Positions 1 to 10,985 of a stretch of DNA of 64,000 nucleotides are shown piece after piece. The notes beneath the pieces are model-generated. The model had not been told where the DNA came from and did no database searches. It worked only from the letters and a program-made list of their open reading frames with translations. How positions within the stretch are numbered: position 1 is the stretch's first letter; each line of letters begins with the position of its first letter. Origin of the DNA: Buxus sempervirens (lineage: Eukaryota > Streptophyta > Magnoliopsida > Buxales > Buxaceae); the NCBI GenBank assembly GCA_947561395.2, contig OX387190.1, positions 11,154,858 through 11,218,857 on the forward strand, written 5' to 3'. The position numbers were made by a program, and so were the translations under genes.

Positions 1-681
1 TGTTGTAATTGATCTTTGATAAATTTCGGCATGATTGTGTCGGGCAGTTCACTTTGCCAATAAATTTCTTGGGTTGTTGTAGCATCGCTGACCACTCCCA
101 TAGTAAGCTACAAAATAAGATAGACAAAAAATTATCATTGCTTGCTTATTCTTGAAATCTTTAGAGAGAAAAAGGGGAAGAAAAAAGAAAATTTCTAGAA
201 TGGATTAAAGATACCAAAATGCAAGCGAGCATGGCCCAAAAAGGGGACTCCATTGAAGGTATTGCAAGCAACAGAAAGATTGAAATACTAAACTTGAGAG
301 CGGAATACGAGGCCAAAACCGAGCTTGCATGGATGATAAAGGCAATTCCTATTTATAACCACACAGGAGAGTGGCCTAGGCCGGTGAAAGGAACAGCATT
401 TCGGAATATGTGATGCTTCGGTTTGTCCTATCTTTAGGCAGGACGTGCCACACGAGGTAAGAACTTAGGCTTTGATGGTTGTTACATAGTTTCTTGTTAT
501 ATTGATTTTGTCGTTACAATATCCAGCAAAAAACTAGATGCCTTCTCTCGTTTTGTGTCTTTATGTTTTTGTCCATGTCCATTCGGTCGGATACCACAAT
601 CATAGTTAATAACGGTTTGGAGGTTTTGGTTTATGACGTTAAACACACACACAAATATCAATTTGACAATATGTCCTTTGT
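1..681. other. Left flank, no gene recognised
   Basis: AT-rich plant DNA without a recognisable gene. The only open stretch worth naming is a 64-codon plus-strand frame at 219-413 (starts MQASMAQKG, ends GTAFRNM). Its composition looks protein-like, but I recognise no domain and see no clear splice context, so it may be an exon remnant or chance. Confidence 0.3.
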
Positions 682-690
682 TTAGTTTTT

Positions 691-1068
691 GAGAAATTTA
701 CATTTACCTCACTTATGGTTCTAACAACTATAGATACCTCTCTTGAGGTTTCTGGAATGACATTTACCTCCCATCTATTTATGTTGTCTACTTAATATCC
801 CTTCCTTTTGTACAAATTTTATTATAACTTTGAATTTTTTTGACAATTTTACCCTTCTATAAGTACAAAAAGTGTAAGATTTTGAGACTTTTTATAATAA
901 AAATAAATTTTTGTTATCAATTTTTTCTTATTTAAAATAAAAATTGATAAGGGATAAAATGTTCGAATTACATTTTATAAGTCTGACAAGAGAAGTGTTA
1001 TTTTTGAAACCTCAGGGGAGATGACTATAGTTGTCAGAAACCATGAGGGAGGTAAGTGTAATTTACTC
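691..1068. mobile_element. Mutator-type MITE
   Basis: A 378-bp element with no coding capacity. Its ends are inverted repeats of about 60 bp: the left end reads GAGAAATTTACATTTACCTC and the right end, reversed, matches it at 17 of 20 positions. It is flanked by a perfect 9-bp direct repeat TTAGTTTTT at 682-690 and 1069-1077, the target duplication length typical of Mutator-like transposons. The AT-rich centre shows nothing else. Assignment to Mutator rests on the 9-bp duplication and long terminal repeats; no transposase source is present here. Confidence 0.75.
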
Positions 1069-1077
1069 TTAGTTTTT

Positions 1078-1898
1078 TGTGCATCACTGGGGGTGAAGTT
1101 GTTTGATCCTTAATTTGAATGGTATATCTTAATTTCTTTTATGATCTCATGACTCCTTGCATCTAAATGACATCGAATAATTCCAAGATGACCATCTTGA
1201 TTGTTGAGTCTTCTTAATGCATAAATATAGCTGATAATTAGGAAGGAAGAGTAAAAAACGAGTCCATTTCCTTTGGTACCACCATGGCGCTACAATCGTT
1301 GCCACATGATAGAAAAATATTCATCCCTTGCACACATTATAAGAGTTCTCTCTGTTTATGCTTCCCCTTCATCTCGGTTGAGTCCCACCCAATTTTAACA
1401 TCCTTCATCTAATTCTAGAGATACTCGTTTAGATTTCACAAGCAAACAAAGAAAAAAAACCAAAACAGTTATCAATACTTTGTGTTTTTCCCATTCTCGG
1501 TCATTCATTTACTTATTTATTTATTTTTATCATAGTTATGATAAGAAAATTATTTTTTCTTTAATTTTCCTTGAATTGACCAACTGTTCACAATCATACA
1601 TGACTAGTGCTATATTTTATGGGGAGAGATCTCTAATTTTAAAATTTTCTTTTATAATTGTCATCATTTGTGATCGATGTTCTCTATGAATCTCTTTATT
1701 TTATAACTTTCTATGCATTCCGATTTTCATATTATGTTAGAAATCTTTTTGTTTGTTTTGGAATAAACCTTGTCTATTACTATTATAAAGTCAACCATTT
1801 GTTTTTTAGCTGGCATTCGATACTCAAATTGCCCCACATTTTATTATTTATACTTTCATCTCCCCTTAACTAACTTACACTTATATAAGTTATAACTA
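1078..1898. other. Intergenic, nothing recognised
   Basis: AT-rich sequence up to the left end of the hAT transposon. Short open frames (for example 1480-1689) are low-complexity, phenylalanine and tyrosine rich translations of AT-rich DNA and look accidental. Confidence 0.4.
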
Positions 1899-1906
1899 CT
1901 TCATAC
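1899..1906. repeat. hAT target-site duplication, left copy
   Basis: CTTCATAC, identical to 47918-47925. It fits the hAT target preference nTnnnnAn (T at position 2, A at position 7). Confidence 0.75.
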
Positions 1907-2439
1907 TAGGCTGGCCCGGCACGGCCCAGGCACGTTTAGGGCGTGCCAGGCCGCGGCACACTCAGCCCATCGGCCATATACCGCGGCACGGCCCAACCTG
2001 CAGCACGCTCGAGGCTGGGCCGTGTCGTGCCAGGCCGAGGCCGGCAGGCCGCCGCCGGGCTAGACCCAATTTTTTTTAAAAAAAATCATGAAAAATACGA
2101 AAAAATGGTAAAAATACGAAAAAAATCATGAAAAATACGAAAAAATGGTAAAAATTTCTAAAACAATTCTAAAAAATATGTTTATTATTTACAAAATTGT
2201 CTTACACATAATGGGATAGATTTTGCTCAAAAAATGTAAATAAATTAATTATTACAAGTACAAGTACAACTTTGCAAATAATACATAATACACTTGCACA
2301 AATAATACTGCATCACTATAGTATGAGCACATCCCAACTAGGTTGGCACCCACTCATCTATCTTTCATTTGCAGTTTAAAAAAAAAAAAGATAGTAAAGT
2401 TCCTAAACTTTGATTACCAAAAATATAATAAAACTTGGA

Positions 2440-2915
2440 TTAATCTGAAAGACTAAATTCATCAAGATTCAAATCATCAAAGTCTCCAGCAAGTTGATCA
2501 TCCTCATATTCCTGATCTCTCAGTTCTGCCCTTAGCCAATCTGTCAGACAGACACATACTTGTACCATCTCCGGCGCTAATCTTCTCATATAGTCGTCTA
2601 TTGTTCGTCCACCTGCACTAAAAGCTGATTCCAATGCAACTGTGGACACTGGAACCGTTAGTAGATCACATGACATGGTGGAAAGCACAGGATAACTAAC
2701 TTGATTTTGTTTCCACCATGTCAAAATATCAAAAGAACTATGTTCATCCATAGTATGTAAAAGTAGTTGAGGGCTTTCTAAATAAATCCTTAACTCAGAT
2801 GATCCCCCACTACCAGATGCTGGTTGTTTTCCCCTTCTTCTCCCACTTAAAAAATTCCAGGGGGAATTATCTGGTAGTGTTTCTTGGGTCTGAGTCTGAT
2901 CATGTCTGTTGCTAT
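2440..2915 (-). pseudogene. hAT transposase, C-terminal part (hATC domain)
   Basis: Last part of the transposase of the hAT shell. Reading from 2915 downward there is a polar linker (QTQTQET, then SGSGGSSELRIYL) followed by the hAT dimerisation domain: SFDILTWWKQNQVSYPVLSTM, then the typical VSTVALESAFSAGGRTI segment, ending in an acidic tail before the stop at 2440-2442. This domain holds hAT transposase subunits together. The part is open, but the gene is cut at 2915 by solo LTR K1, and the N-terminal two thirds lie at 41,614-44,412. The family is clear; activity is excluded by the breaks. Confidence 0.88.
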
Positions 2916-3228
2916 TGTGAAATCCTGTTTCTTATAATGGATTCACTAACTGTTGACCTTTGATATGTAGGAGAGGAGGTCTAGTGAATGGCAAAGGTCA
3001 GCTTAGCTGGTGAAGTGGTAAGCCAACAGTCTTATTTATGTCATTGTTGTATGGTAAGAAATTTGTGTATTTGAAATTAATCAAGTGATAATTGTAAATA
3101 AATAAATAAATAAACCAGATTTGACGAGGTGAGCTCATGAGAAATGATCATCATTTATTATGGTTTAATTATAACTTTCACTGAACCAGTTTAATTAAAA
3201 GGGGACAACATTATGGGTTGATTGTATC

Positions 3229-3484
3229 ACTACAAAAAAGTCGAGTTTTCTACCGCCGGTAAAAGTCCCATTACCGCCGTTAAAGATTTAAGCGGCAGTA
3301 AATCCTCCCGCCGCTTAATACCGAGCCGCTAAACTAATCCGTGACGACCACAACGGCGGTAGGAATATTACCGCTGATATTTCGGAGAAATAGCCGACAC
3401 AGATTTCGCGGTGGTAATAACCGCCGTTAAAAGTAGTTTTGCCGATGGTTTCTACTGCCGCTTAATAAGAAACTTTTAACGGCG
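3229..3484 (+). mobile_element. CACTA (En/Spm) transposon end, truncated
   Basis: It begins with the CACTACAAAAAA terminus of plant CACTA elements and continues with repeated subterminal boxes in both orientations (ACCGCCGTTAAA, GCGGCAGTAAAT, CCGCCGCTTAAT). CACTA transposase binds such boxes. No matching TTTTTTGTAGTG right end follows within K1, so the rest was deleted when or after LTR S1 arrived. The 3 bases before it (TAT) may be one copy of the 3-bp target duplication. Confidence 0.65.
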
Positions 3485-6301
3485 GAAACATGGAAAATCA
3501 ATTTAATGACTTCCTAATCATTACACGGGATTCATTAAAACAAGGAGTCATCACCATTCTTTTTAGGTGTGAATAGACACCAAAATATCAAATAAAATAA
3601 AGGAGACAGAAATTAGAGTAAAAATAACTCTAATTTAAAATACAAAACAAAAACAACCAAAGATGGGTAAAGGGATTAGGTTATGAATAGGGGAAGGTGT
3701 TAGGCACCCCTATTCATCCACACAAGGTGGTTGTCAGGTATTGTTCATGTTAAAAATAAAGAAGGCTTGCCTAATAACAAAAAATCATAAAAGTAACAAA
3801 AGTGTATGGTTTTTCATATGAATAGCCCGATTAATTCAGAACCTTCAATATGATCACACCATTCTAAGGGTTTCATGATTGAAATAAAATTGAGATGAAA
3901 ATCAAAGAAAACCATCCTAAATTGAAATCTAACAAAAATTAGCTTTAGGCTAAACCATTAAAAGGTTGAAAACCCAGATTGAAATCAAATCTCTTGATTA
4001 AAAATTGAAAAAGAAAGCTCTTTAAGGTAAAGATCTGATCCAGATCTCTCATTCAACCCATGTTGATAAAAAAAAACATCAAAAGGGGGAGTTTAGACCC
4101 TAGGATCCTCTCCCCAAGATTAAAACAGCTTCAAAATCACATCATGAAACCCTATAGGTTACTTTCAGGCATTTGATTTTAGATCTACCATATAGATCAT
4201 GGTAGATCCAAAATCCTAGCCAAATATCACCAAAATCAAGAAAACAGTGAGGTAAGTGCAATGGTGTGAAAAATCCAAACTGTGGAAGGAAGTGGGGATT
4301 TCATGCTATAAACAGTATGGATTCATAGAATCCCTCCAGATTCAGAATAAAACACTTACATAACATCAACAGAGTAATAAAAATCACATATCTGTGAGAC
4401 ATGTGAAAAAATCACCGGAATGATCATCCCTCCGTCAACACACGGGATCAACGCAAAAACGGGAGAGTCGCCACCATTCATGATTTTGGGGTGAGAATGG
4501 ACACCAAAGAGTTCAAAATAAGCAAAAAGTGAAAAAAAGAAACATTCTAGGATAAAAATAACCCTACTTGAAAATCAAATCCAGAGATGGGTAAGGGGAT
4601 TAGATTATGAACGGGGGAAGGTGTTAGGCACCCCCATTCATCCACACGAAGTGGTTGCCAAAGTGTATGTTCATGCGAAAACAAAGTAAGAAAGCTTGCT
4701 AAAAATCATGAGAAACCTTGAAAAAGGTCAAATGTATGATATCTTCACATGAGAATCCAAATGAATTTTGGGTTCTCCTTTTATGTCAATATCATTTCTG
4801 GAACATTAAAGAGGTGGAAATCAAAGCACAAGTTGCTCAAAACCAAGTTAAATCGAATCCGGGAAGTTTGGTAAAAAGTATGCCATTTGTCTTGAAATCA
4901 TTCAAATACAATTTTAAATCAAATCAAACCAAATCCATTTGAAAGATTATAATAAATAAGAGTCTCATGCAAAATTTCACTTCATTCCGATGAAAATCAT
5001 AGGAGTTATGCTCCTTTGAAGTTGCTGCTGGGGATTTTTAAAAGTGGTAAGTGGGCAACTTTGGAAAATTGTCTAGAAAAATACACTACATAAAAGTCCA
5101 CGAAATTTGGTGTGATTGAAGTCTGTAGGGCCATCTTTCAAAAGAAACTAGCCTCATACAAAAATCCCTTCGGATGTGCCTTGGGTGGTCTCCCGAACAG
5201 GCCCCGAAGATCACAGATTTATCCAGAAAAGTACAAATGAACCGTTCTGAGTAAATCGGCTACCAATAATTCAAATGGAATCCAAAAATTATGAAACCAA
5301 CTGGATTTGAAAATAGACTCATAAAAGAGTACTCAGAAACAAAAATCACTGGAATCGGACTTAAAACGAACACATGGAGGTCCGTCGAAGTGACAAGTTC
5401 TATACTTGAACCTAAACTGTCCACTTAACTTCGACAGAGAGGTGTCAAACATCTGCTTGATGGAAATTCATGAAATTTGGTGGACATAAACTAGACAGCC
5501 TTACCTTTCCCATGGTTCTGGAATCACTCCAAAATTCATCCGGACGATGAAGTTATGGGCATCCGAAGTAAGGGTACAGGTGCTGTCCAGTTAGGCCACT
5601 TTTGAAGAAAATCAAATCCGAAAATTTATAAAGTGTGTGAGATTCGTGTGAGATGAATCCAAAACCTTTGAAAAACATTTAAAAACACTCCAGAATTTGA
5701 TTGAGGCCATTTATTGGAGATTTATCACAATGAATGTAATAAATCCCCAAATGTGAGCCTATTCACCAAAAAAGTGTAATATGTGTGCAAGAGTGAAAAA
5801 CCAAGCAAGATTAATACAACAACATATCATGCATATGGATTCAACAAAATAGGTTCTAGCATAGCCTAGGGTTCCATTCCATTATCGTTTCCCTCTGTTC
5901 TCTCTCCCCTTTAAACACGGATCTTCGAAATAATCAAGGGTACTTTGATTATGGAACGGTTTTCAAACATTCAAAAGCCTTATGCTACATGGGTTCTAGC
6001 ACTAGGGTCAATCCCCAGTCTCGTTTCTCCTAGATCCGCCTTCACGTTTTACGGCTAGGGGAGTCTTGAGATACTTTGAGCCGGGGAAGGATTTCCACAC
6101 ATACAAACAAGGCTTTACACTACAGAAAGGTAGAAGAAGAGATCTAGATCTAGGAATGTAAAGACAGAAAATAAAAAGAAAAGTTGAGGCTTACCTGAGT
6201 TCTGGAGGCGATTCCGCAGCGGTTTTCTTCTTCTCTTGGAGTTCTTCTTTGCGAGAATTCAAAACAAGAGTTGAGTGCCCTTTGCTCAAGGAGGAGGCTC
6301 C

Positions 6302-6309
6302 TATTCATA
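6302..6309 (-). promoter_or_regulatory. TATA-like box of TatM 3' LTR
   Basis: TATGAATA on the minus strand, in the position of the TATAAATA box of TatP LTRs (followed by the same GGAGGCTC-like segment). The other LTR has the same box at 37,141-37,148. It is probably the core promoter of the element. Confidence 0.55.
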
Positions 6310-6465
6310 GGCAAAGGCTAAGGTCATTGGTAGACACAACTTAATGTCTAGAACCCCTCCAACCTTAACCCTAAGGTCATTTCCGAGATTTCCCCTCATT
6401 TAATGAGGGACATGATGGTAACAAGTGATTTCTCTCGGAAAACCCTAATTTTGAGCAAACTTAAT

Positions 6466-6620
6466 GTATCCGGTATATCAGACCGGATAAAAAAGGGCCT
6501 TAAGGTATCCGGTACATGGTACCGGATACATGTACCGGATACACTAAGGCTCACATGTATCCGGTATGAGTATCCGGATACAGGAAGGAGTACTTGTATC
6601 CGGATTGAGTATCCGGATAC
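6466..6620. promoter_or_regulatory. Phased dyad array GTATCCGG/CCGGATAC in TatM U3
   Basis: GTATCCGG starts at 6466, 6505, 6557 and 6596. The partner CCGGATAC (first copy CCGGATAA) starts exactly 17 bp later each time. Dyads are 39 bp apart except for one gap of 52, caused by a 13-bp extra copy carrying an additional CCGGATAC at 6535. The array lies about 160-310 bp upstream of the TATA-like box. Confidence 0.85.
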
Positions 6621-6710
6621 AGGTAAAAGTTTATTTTCTTCAAATTCTGTGCTGGCTTTCAAGGAGATAATGATTTTTGATGATTGTTTGTGCAATTTGG
6701 GGTGTCTACA

Positions 6711-6723
6711 ACTGCCCCTCTTT
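6711..6723 (-). other. Polypurine tract of TatM
   Basis: On the minus strand AAAGAGGGGCAGT directly precedes the TGTAGACACC start of the 3' LTR. This is the plus-strand primer site of reverse transcription. TatP has the near-identical AAAGAGGGGGCAG. Confidence 0.85.
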
Positions 6724-7117
6724 GCGGGAGCTGCGAAGCAGTGAGCTGCAAAGAGTAGACAAGCCCAAATTGCATTCCCTTGAGCATGATTTGCTCGGGT
6801 CAATTCAATTTTGTAGAAAACAATTTCTGGGTGGAAATTTGCCAAAAAGCCCTAACTTTAAGGGGGGCATCTCTCCAATAATTCTTAAATTCCACTGAGC
6901 TCTCGTGGCTATGAAGTGGATTTTAAGCCCAAAAATAGGATTTTTTGAAAAACTGATTTTTTATCAAACCAAGTTGAAAATTGAGTGGATATCATCCTTT
7001 TGACCAGCACATTTCCCCAAGGTTGCCCTAAATTCCACCGAGCTCTCGTGGGTGTGAGGTGGATTTTAAGGCAAAATAGGATTTTTGTGAGAAAATAGTA
7101 AGAATTATAGCACAAGT
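6724..7117 (-). other. TatM 3' untranslated region with repeated CCACGAGAGCTC box
   Basis: No gene. Two direct copies of a roughly 60-bp segment (about 6886-6950 and 7031-7090) each contain CCACGAGAGCTC (minus strand, 6897-6908 and 7040-7051), flanked by a purine-rich, lariat-free context. The same box occurs twice in the TatP 3' region (29,280 and 29,605). Confidence 0.6.
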
Positions 7118-7333
7118 TTGCTCTTTTTCCTCTTTTTTTTTCTTCTCTTTTCCTTTTCCTTTTTTTCTTTTTTCTTTTTCTCTTTTTTTTCTATTTTCTT
7201 TTTCTTCTTCTTTTTTTTTTCTTTTTCTTTCTTGCTTTTTGGCTTTCTTTTTGCCTTTTTTGCTTTTTTCTTGCTTTTTATTATTATTATTATTATTTTT
7301 ACAATGTGCTGACATATCTCTCTTCCTTTGCAG
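7118..7333 (+). promoter_or_regulatory. Polypyrimidine tract and 3' splice site of the antisense gene
   Basis: From 7118 to 7275 the plus strand is almost pure T and C. Then come a TTATTATT run, a good branch-site match (TGCTGAC near 7306), a second pyrimidine stretch and TTTGCAG ending at 7333. Coding sequence begins in phase at the next base. This is a strong plant 3' splice site and shows that the antisense frame is an internal or last exon rather than a gene starting here. Confidence 0.65.
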
Positions 7334-8212
7334 CTTTGGCTACTTGATCATTTGAGCCAGATTGAAGAGATCAATCGACACTTCTTCCCGAGTCTAAAAG
7401 TCCCCTTCTTGATGAGCAACAGGGGGTGCCCCGATATTCCAGGGGAAAAACAGGGCTGGTTTACTTTCTTGGGCTCACTTCAGGAGGACCAGGTGAGATG
7501 GCCTGGCACTTATCAGCCCAATGCAGCGACAGTGATTAGCTTCCGTGACCGCAACTTTTTGATCCTAGCGGGCCTGAAGCATGCAGTGCTGTATCTTCCT
7601 CTGCGGGTCCTTCGTCAGTTCCGTGCGACCCAAGGGATTATCATCCCATGTGGATATGAGGATCGTCTTGGGCCCCTTTCTATGAAGCTGAATGCCTGGT
7701 TGATGAAGGAGTGGTCCTATGTCCGCTTCATGCATGGTCCAGTCTTCTCAGAAGCCCATGTGAAGGATTATCTCTTCTGGATCAAGGAACAGATACAGAC
7801 TCAGGCCCTAGTACCCGAAGATCCTCCTATAGTCTTGGCTCCCACCTATGAGGACATTCTAGAGTCTGAGCGGGCTTCTCATAAGCGGCTTCAGCAGATA
7901 TGGGTACGGGAGGCCCAGGAGCTCAGGATACAAGGCACTTATCTGGAGAGGCAGCTTGAGGAGCAGATCTCACGCCGTATTGCCGTGGAAGAGAAGCTGG
8001 AGGAGCAGAGGCAGGCCCGTCGCTTCGAGGTCCGTATGATCCGGCAGAAGTACCAGGATACTTTTGCCAGCCTTAGGAGTATGCGGATCAGGCAGGCCCT
8101 TTCAGATGAGGTCATTTCCTTCTTGAGTGATCCCGCTGCAGAGGGGGCTTCAGGAGTCATTGCAGCTCAGGCAGCTCGGATTCGGGAGCTTGAGGAGCGG
8201 CTAGGAGACTAG
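7334..8212 (+). CDS. Antisense exon in TatM: plant-mobile-domain-like protein with coiled coil
   Basis: About 292 codons, open to a TAG stop, on the strand opposite to gag-pol, between integrase and the 3' LTR. The first half (LWLLDHLSQIEEINRHFF ... YLPLRVLRQFRATQG ... PLSMKLNAWLMKEWSY) resembles the C-terminal half of the plant mobile domain (PMD/DUF7745-like) proteins found in plant transposons. I judge this from the LxLW and YLPxRxLRQF pattern, not from a search. Roughly residues 180-255 are a charged coiled coil (LERQLEEQISRRIAVEEKLEEQ). No ATG exists at the upstream end: the frame enters from the splice site at 7333, and the first in-frame ATG is at 7412. An upstream exon is not visible in 6711-7118, so it is missing or elsewhere. 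Antisense ORFs downstream of pol are known in Tat-type elements (Grande, Retand). Base composition is richer in GC than the flanks. It has no stops or frameshifts although the gag-pol beside it is wrecked. Confidence 0.7.
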   Translation, partial: LWLLDHLSQIEEINRHFFPSLKVPFLMSNRGCPDIPGEKQGWFTFLGSLQEDQVRWPGTYQPNAATVISFRDRNFLILAGLKHAVLYLPLRVLRQFRATQGIIIPCGYEDRLGPLSMKLNAWLMKEWSYVRFMHGPVFSEAHVKDYLFWIKEQIQTQALVPEDPPIVLAPTYEDILESERASHKRLQQIWVREAQELRIQGTYLERQLEEQISRRIAVEEKLEEQRQARRFEVRMIRQKYQDTFASLRSMRIRQALSDEVISFLSDPAAEGASGVIAAQAARIRELEERLGD

Positions 8213-9143
8213 CTTTATTTCCTGCACATTTTTCATACCTTTGTACAAAATTGAACTCCAATAGTGGAAATACAAAGGATTTAATTCAAAATAAAGTTTT
8301 TATATTATTGGCCTCAGAACGCTCAGATGCTTGTAAAAACAAAGGTTTTATGAAAAGTATTTGATTTATCATCACTGGCCAAAGTATAATTTTTCCTTTT
8401 TATATTTTTTTTTGTATTTTTTTGAAATTTGGTCCATGCACTTAATCACCTATAATTAAAGGAATTAAAACTAGGTTAAATAATGAAAAGGGTAGTCCAA
8501 AAAATCATGAGGGATCATAACCGTCCATCTTAGGACCTTTAGAGTCATCCCCAACTGCCAAAACTGTCCCATTTTGCTCATGCCAACTTTTCTTAAGGCT
8601 CAGATCCCCATGATCAACTCAACCTCTGATTTTCTTTCATTTTTCTTATTTTTTCTTTTTGCCTTTTTGCCAATATTGCCCCTAGCGCCAGTTACGGTTT
8701 TCACTAGGGCCGGCTTCTGAATTCCGTCATCACCCATCTTACTCTGATATTTGAATGAACAAACTAAGATCACCGAGGGCTTATCAATAGGACGAAATAA
8801 AGGCTAGGCTCAGTTTATGAAAGAAAGGGTATTAAAGGCCCAAAAATTCTCAAATGTGGACATAGGTCAACCGAACTTACAGTCATGATGAATTTAATCC
8901 TTTTTCCCCAAATTGCCCTTTTTGCATCTTTTTCACACTTGGCTTTCATTTGCCATTTTCATTGTTTTTCCTCTCTTTTTCTTTTTCTTTCCTCACTTTT
9001 GCCCCAATTTGACTGTAAATCCGGTTTGGGTTTATCAAAGAAACGAACAGGCTCAATTTGGCTAGACTAGGGATTTGAATTTTGAAGGAAATAAAGAAAA
9101 ATGGCCTCGGATCCTTTCCTAGAAATATTCACTCAAGGGAAAT
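8213..9143 (-). other. TatM region between integrase and the antisense gene
   Basis: Non-coding. It aligns by eye, reversed, with TatP 27,690-28,560 (shared motifs: the seven-base TTAATTA-rich block, CACTAGGGC, and GAATGAACAAACTAAGATCACCGAGGG). The alignment stops at the end of the antisense exon, so the exon is an insertion in TatM or a loss in TatP. Confidence 0.55.
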
Positions 9144-10215
9144 ACCTTTTTACCGCATCAGAGTTAATGGGCTCAGGAAACTGACCCATCCATTTCTGCT
9201 AAGATGAGTGCACCCCCTGATAGGACTTTCTTGACGACATAAGGCCTTTCCCAATTGGGCTTGAACTTACCACGAGGGTCTTCCAAAAATGGTAGAATTT
9301 TCTTTAGCACTAAGTTTCCTTCTTGGAAAGTTTTGGGCCTCACTTTCTTATTGTAAGCCCGGGCCATTCTCTTCTGGTACAACTGTCCATGGAAAAGCGC
9401 TTTCAACCGCTTTTCTTCTATCAGGTTAAGTTGATCATGTCTCGACTGGACCCATTCGGCTTCTTCTAGTTCTGCTTCCATGAGCACTCGGAGTGATGGG
9501 ATCTCTACTTCCACGGGCAAGACTGCTTCCATCCCATAGACTAGGGAGTATGGGGTTGCCCCAGTTGAAGTTCGGATCGAAGTTCTGTAGGCATGTAGAG
9601 TAAGTGGTAGCATTTCATGCCAATCTTTGTAACTCACTACCATCTTCTGAATGATTTTCTTTATATTTTTGTTTGCTGCTTCCACTGCCCCATTCATCTT
9701 TGGCCTGTACGGAGCTGACTTATGGTGGGTGATCTGAAACTGCTCACACATTTTCTTCATGTCCTTGTTCTTAATATTTGAAGCATTGTCTGATACTATG
9801 GCACTTGGCAGTCCATAGCGACAAATGATATTGTGCTTCAAAAATTTAATAACATGGTTGTTTGTGATATTTGCATATGAAGCTGCTTCCACCCACTTAG
9901 TGAAATAATCAATTGCCACCAAGATGAATCTGTGCCCGTTCGATGCCTTAGGGGAGATCATGCCGATGACATCTATGCCCCACATAGAGAAGGGCCAGTG
10001 TGATGTCATGTTGTGCAGCTCACCTGGGGGTGCATGCTTATTATCTGCATATATTTGACATTGGTGGCACCTCCTGACATGTATACAGCAATCATGCTCC
10101 ATGGTCGTCCAGTAATATCCCAGCCTCAGGATCTTCTTCGCCAACATGTGTCCACTCATATGGGGCCCACAGACTCCTCCATGTACAGTCTCAATCAGCC
10201 TTGGCAACACATCTT
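9144..10215 (-). pseudogene. TatM integrase
   Basis: Inserts element cDNA into the host genome. The zinc-binding HHCC part is at its start (ETVHGGVCG, then CCIHVRRCHQCQ). The DDE catalytic residues are visible in WGIDVIGM, VSDNASNI and KMNGAVEAANK. The C-terminal GPY module reads NWERPYVV, so the usual glycine is arginine. It is separated from the second RNase H by a 14-bp deletion relative to TatP near 10,210, which shifts the frame. At the other end a 2-bp loss near 9,180 shifts the frame again, so the last 15 or so residues of the family are out of frame. Neighbours and order are as in TatP. Confidence 0.9.
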
Positions 10216-10985
10216 AGCAGAATGTCGTTATGTGACCTCTTGTACACATGTCCACCACTTAGCAGAAATTGACCAGCCAATCTCTGTATTGTCCTCTTCT
10301 CAGTAGCAGTGGCATTTTCTGGCAAACTCCGATTATTCAAGAAGTTCTTGATATCCTGAAACCATGGTGCTTCTTCTTCTGGTGCTCCCTCTAGAACGAG
10401 ACAGTAAGCCGATTCATCTCTAACCTCAATTTCCAACGGTCTGATGTCTACTCCTTCTGGTATGCTGACCATTGAAGCCAAGGTTGCTAGAGCATCTGCA
10501 AACTGATTCTTGGCCCTTGGCATATAGTTGAAGGAAATTCGAGTGAAATTTGTGCTTATTTCTTCCAAATACTGGTGATAGGGGATCAATTTGTGATCCT
10601 TGGTTTTCCACTCACCAGTTGTTTGGAAGATGATAAGACTCGAATCCCCGTATACGTCAAGTTCCTCTACTCCATGATCCATGGCTGCTTGCAATCCAAT
10701 TATGCATGACTCATATTCTGCTATGTTATTGGTGCACTGGAATCTCAGCTTTACTGCAATTGGGATATGTGAACCATCTGGTTTAACCAAGACTGCCCCT
10801 ATTCCGTTCCCATTCATATTGGCGGCCCCATCAAAGAACATCTGCCAAGAACTCTCACTGTCCTCCTCTTCAGTGTACAGGATTGCCTCATCTGGGAAGT
10901 TGGTCTTCAAGGGTTGATATTCTGGCAGAGGATGTGCAGCCAGGTGATCAGCTATGGCTTGACCCTTGATCGCCTTCTGGGTGTG
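10216..10985 (-). pseudogene. TatM second (archaeal-type) RNase H
   Basis: Degrades RNA in RNA-DNA hybrids. All four acidic residues of the active site are visible: MFFDGAANMNG, NIAEYESC, VYGDSSLII and NQFADALATL. This extra RNase H between the Ty3-type RNase H and integrase is the hallmark of the Tat branch. A 1-bp deletion at about 10,985 puts it out of frame with the upstream part, and the 14-bp deletion near 10,210 separates it from integrase. The domain itself is undamaged. Confidence 0.9.

Larger units (their letters stand above)
4393..6710 (-). repeat. TatM 3' LTR
   Basis: 2318 bp, paired with 35231-37536. In plus-strand reading it starts TGTGAGAC and ends GGTGTCTACA. The U3 part (high coordinates) holds the phased dyads (6466-6620), then a TATGAATA promoter box (6302-6309), a CAG/GTAAG splice donor near 6,193, and the CTAGCCGTAAAACGTGAAG box near 6,040. 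It carries one 13-bp insertion inside the dyad array relative to the other LTR. The leftward part, shared with the end of the TatP LTR, includes the GGTGCCTAACACC box near 4,625. Confidence 0.9.

Noticed and set aside
6396-6845. Overlapping frames across the dyad array (VSGYSIRIQVLLPVSGYS...)
   Set aside because: Both strands are open because the dyad repeats lack stops; repeated peptides reflect the 39-bp motif.
7028-7315. Lysine/glutamate-rich (minus) and phenylalanine-rich (plus) frames
   Set aside because: Translation of the polypyrimidine tract before the antisense exon; simple sequence.
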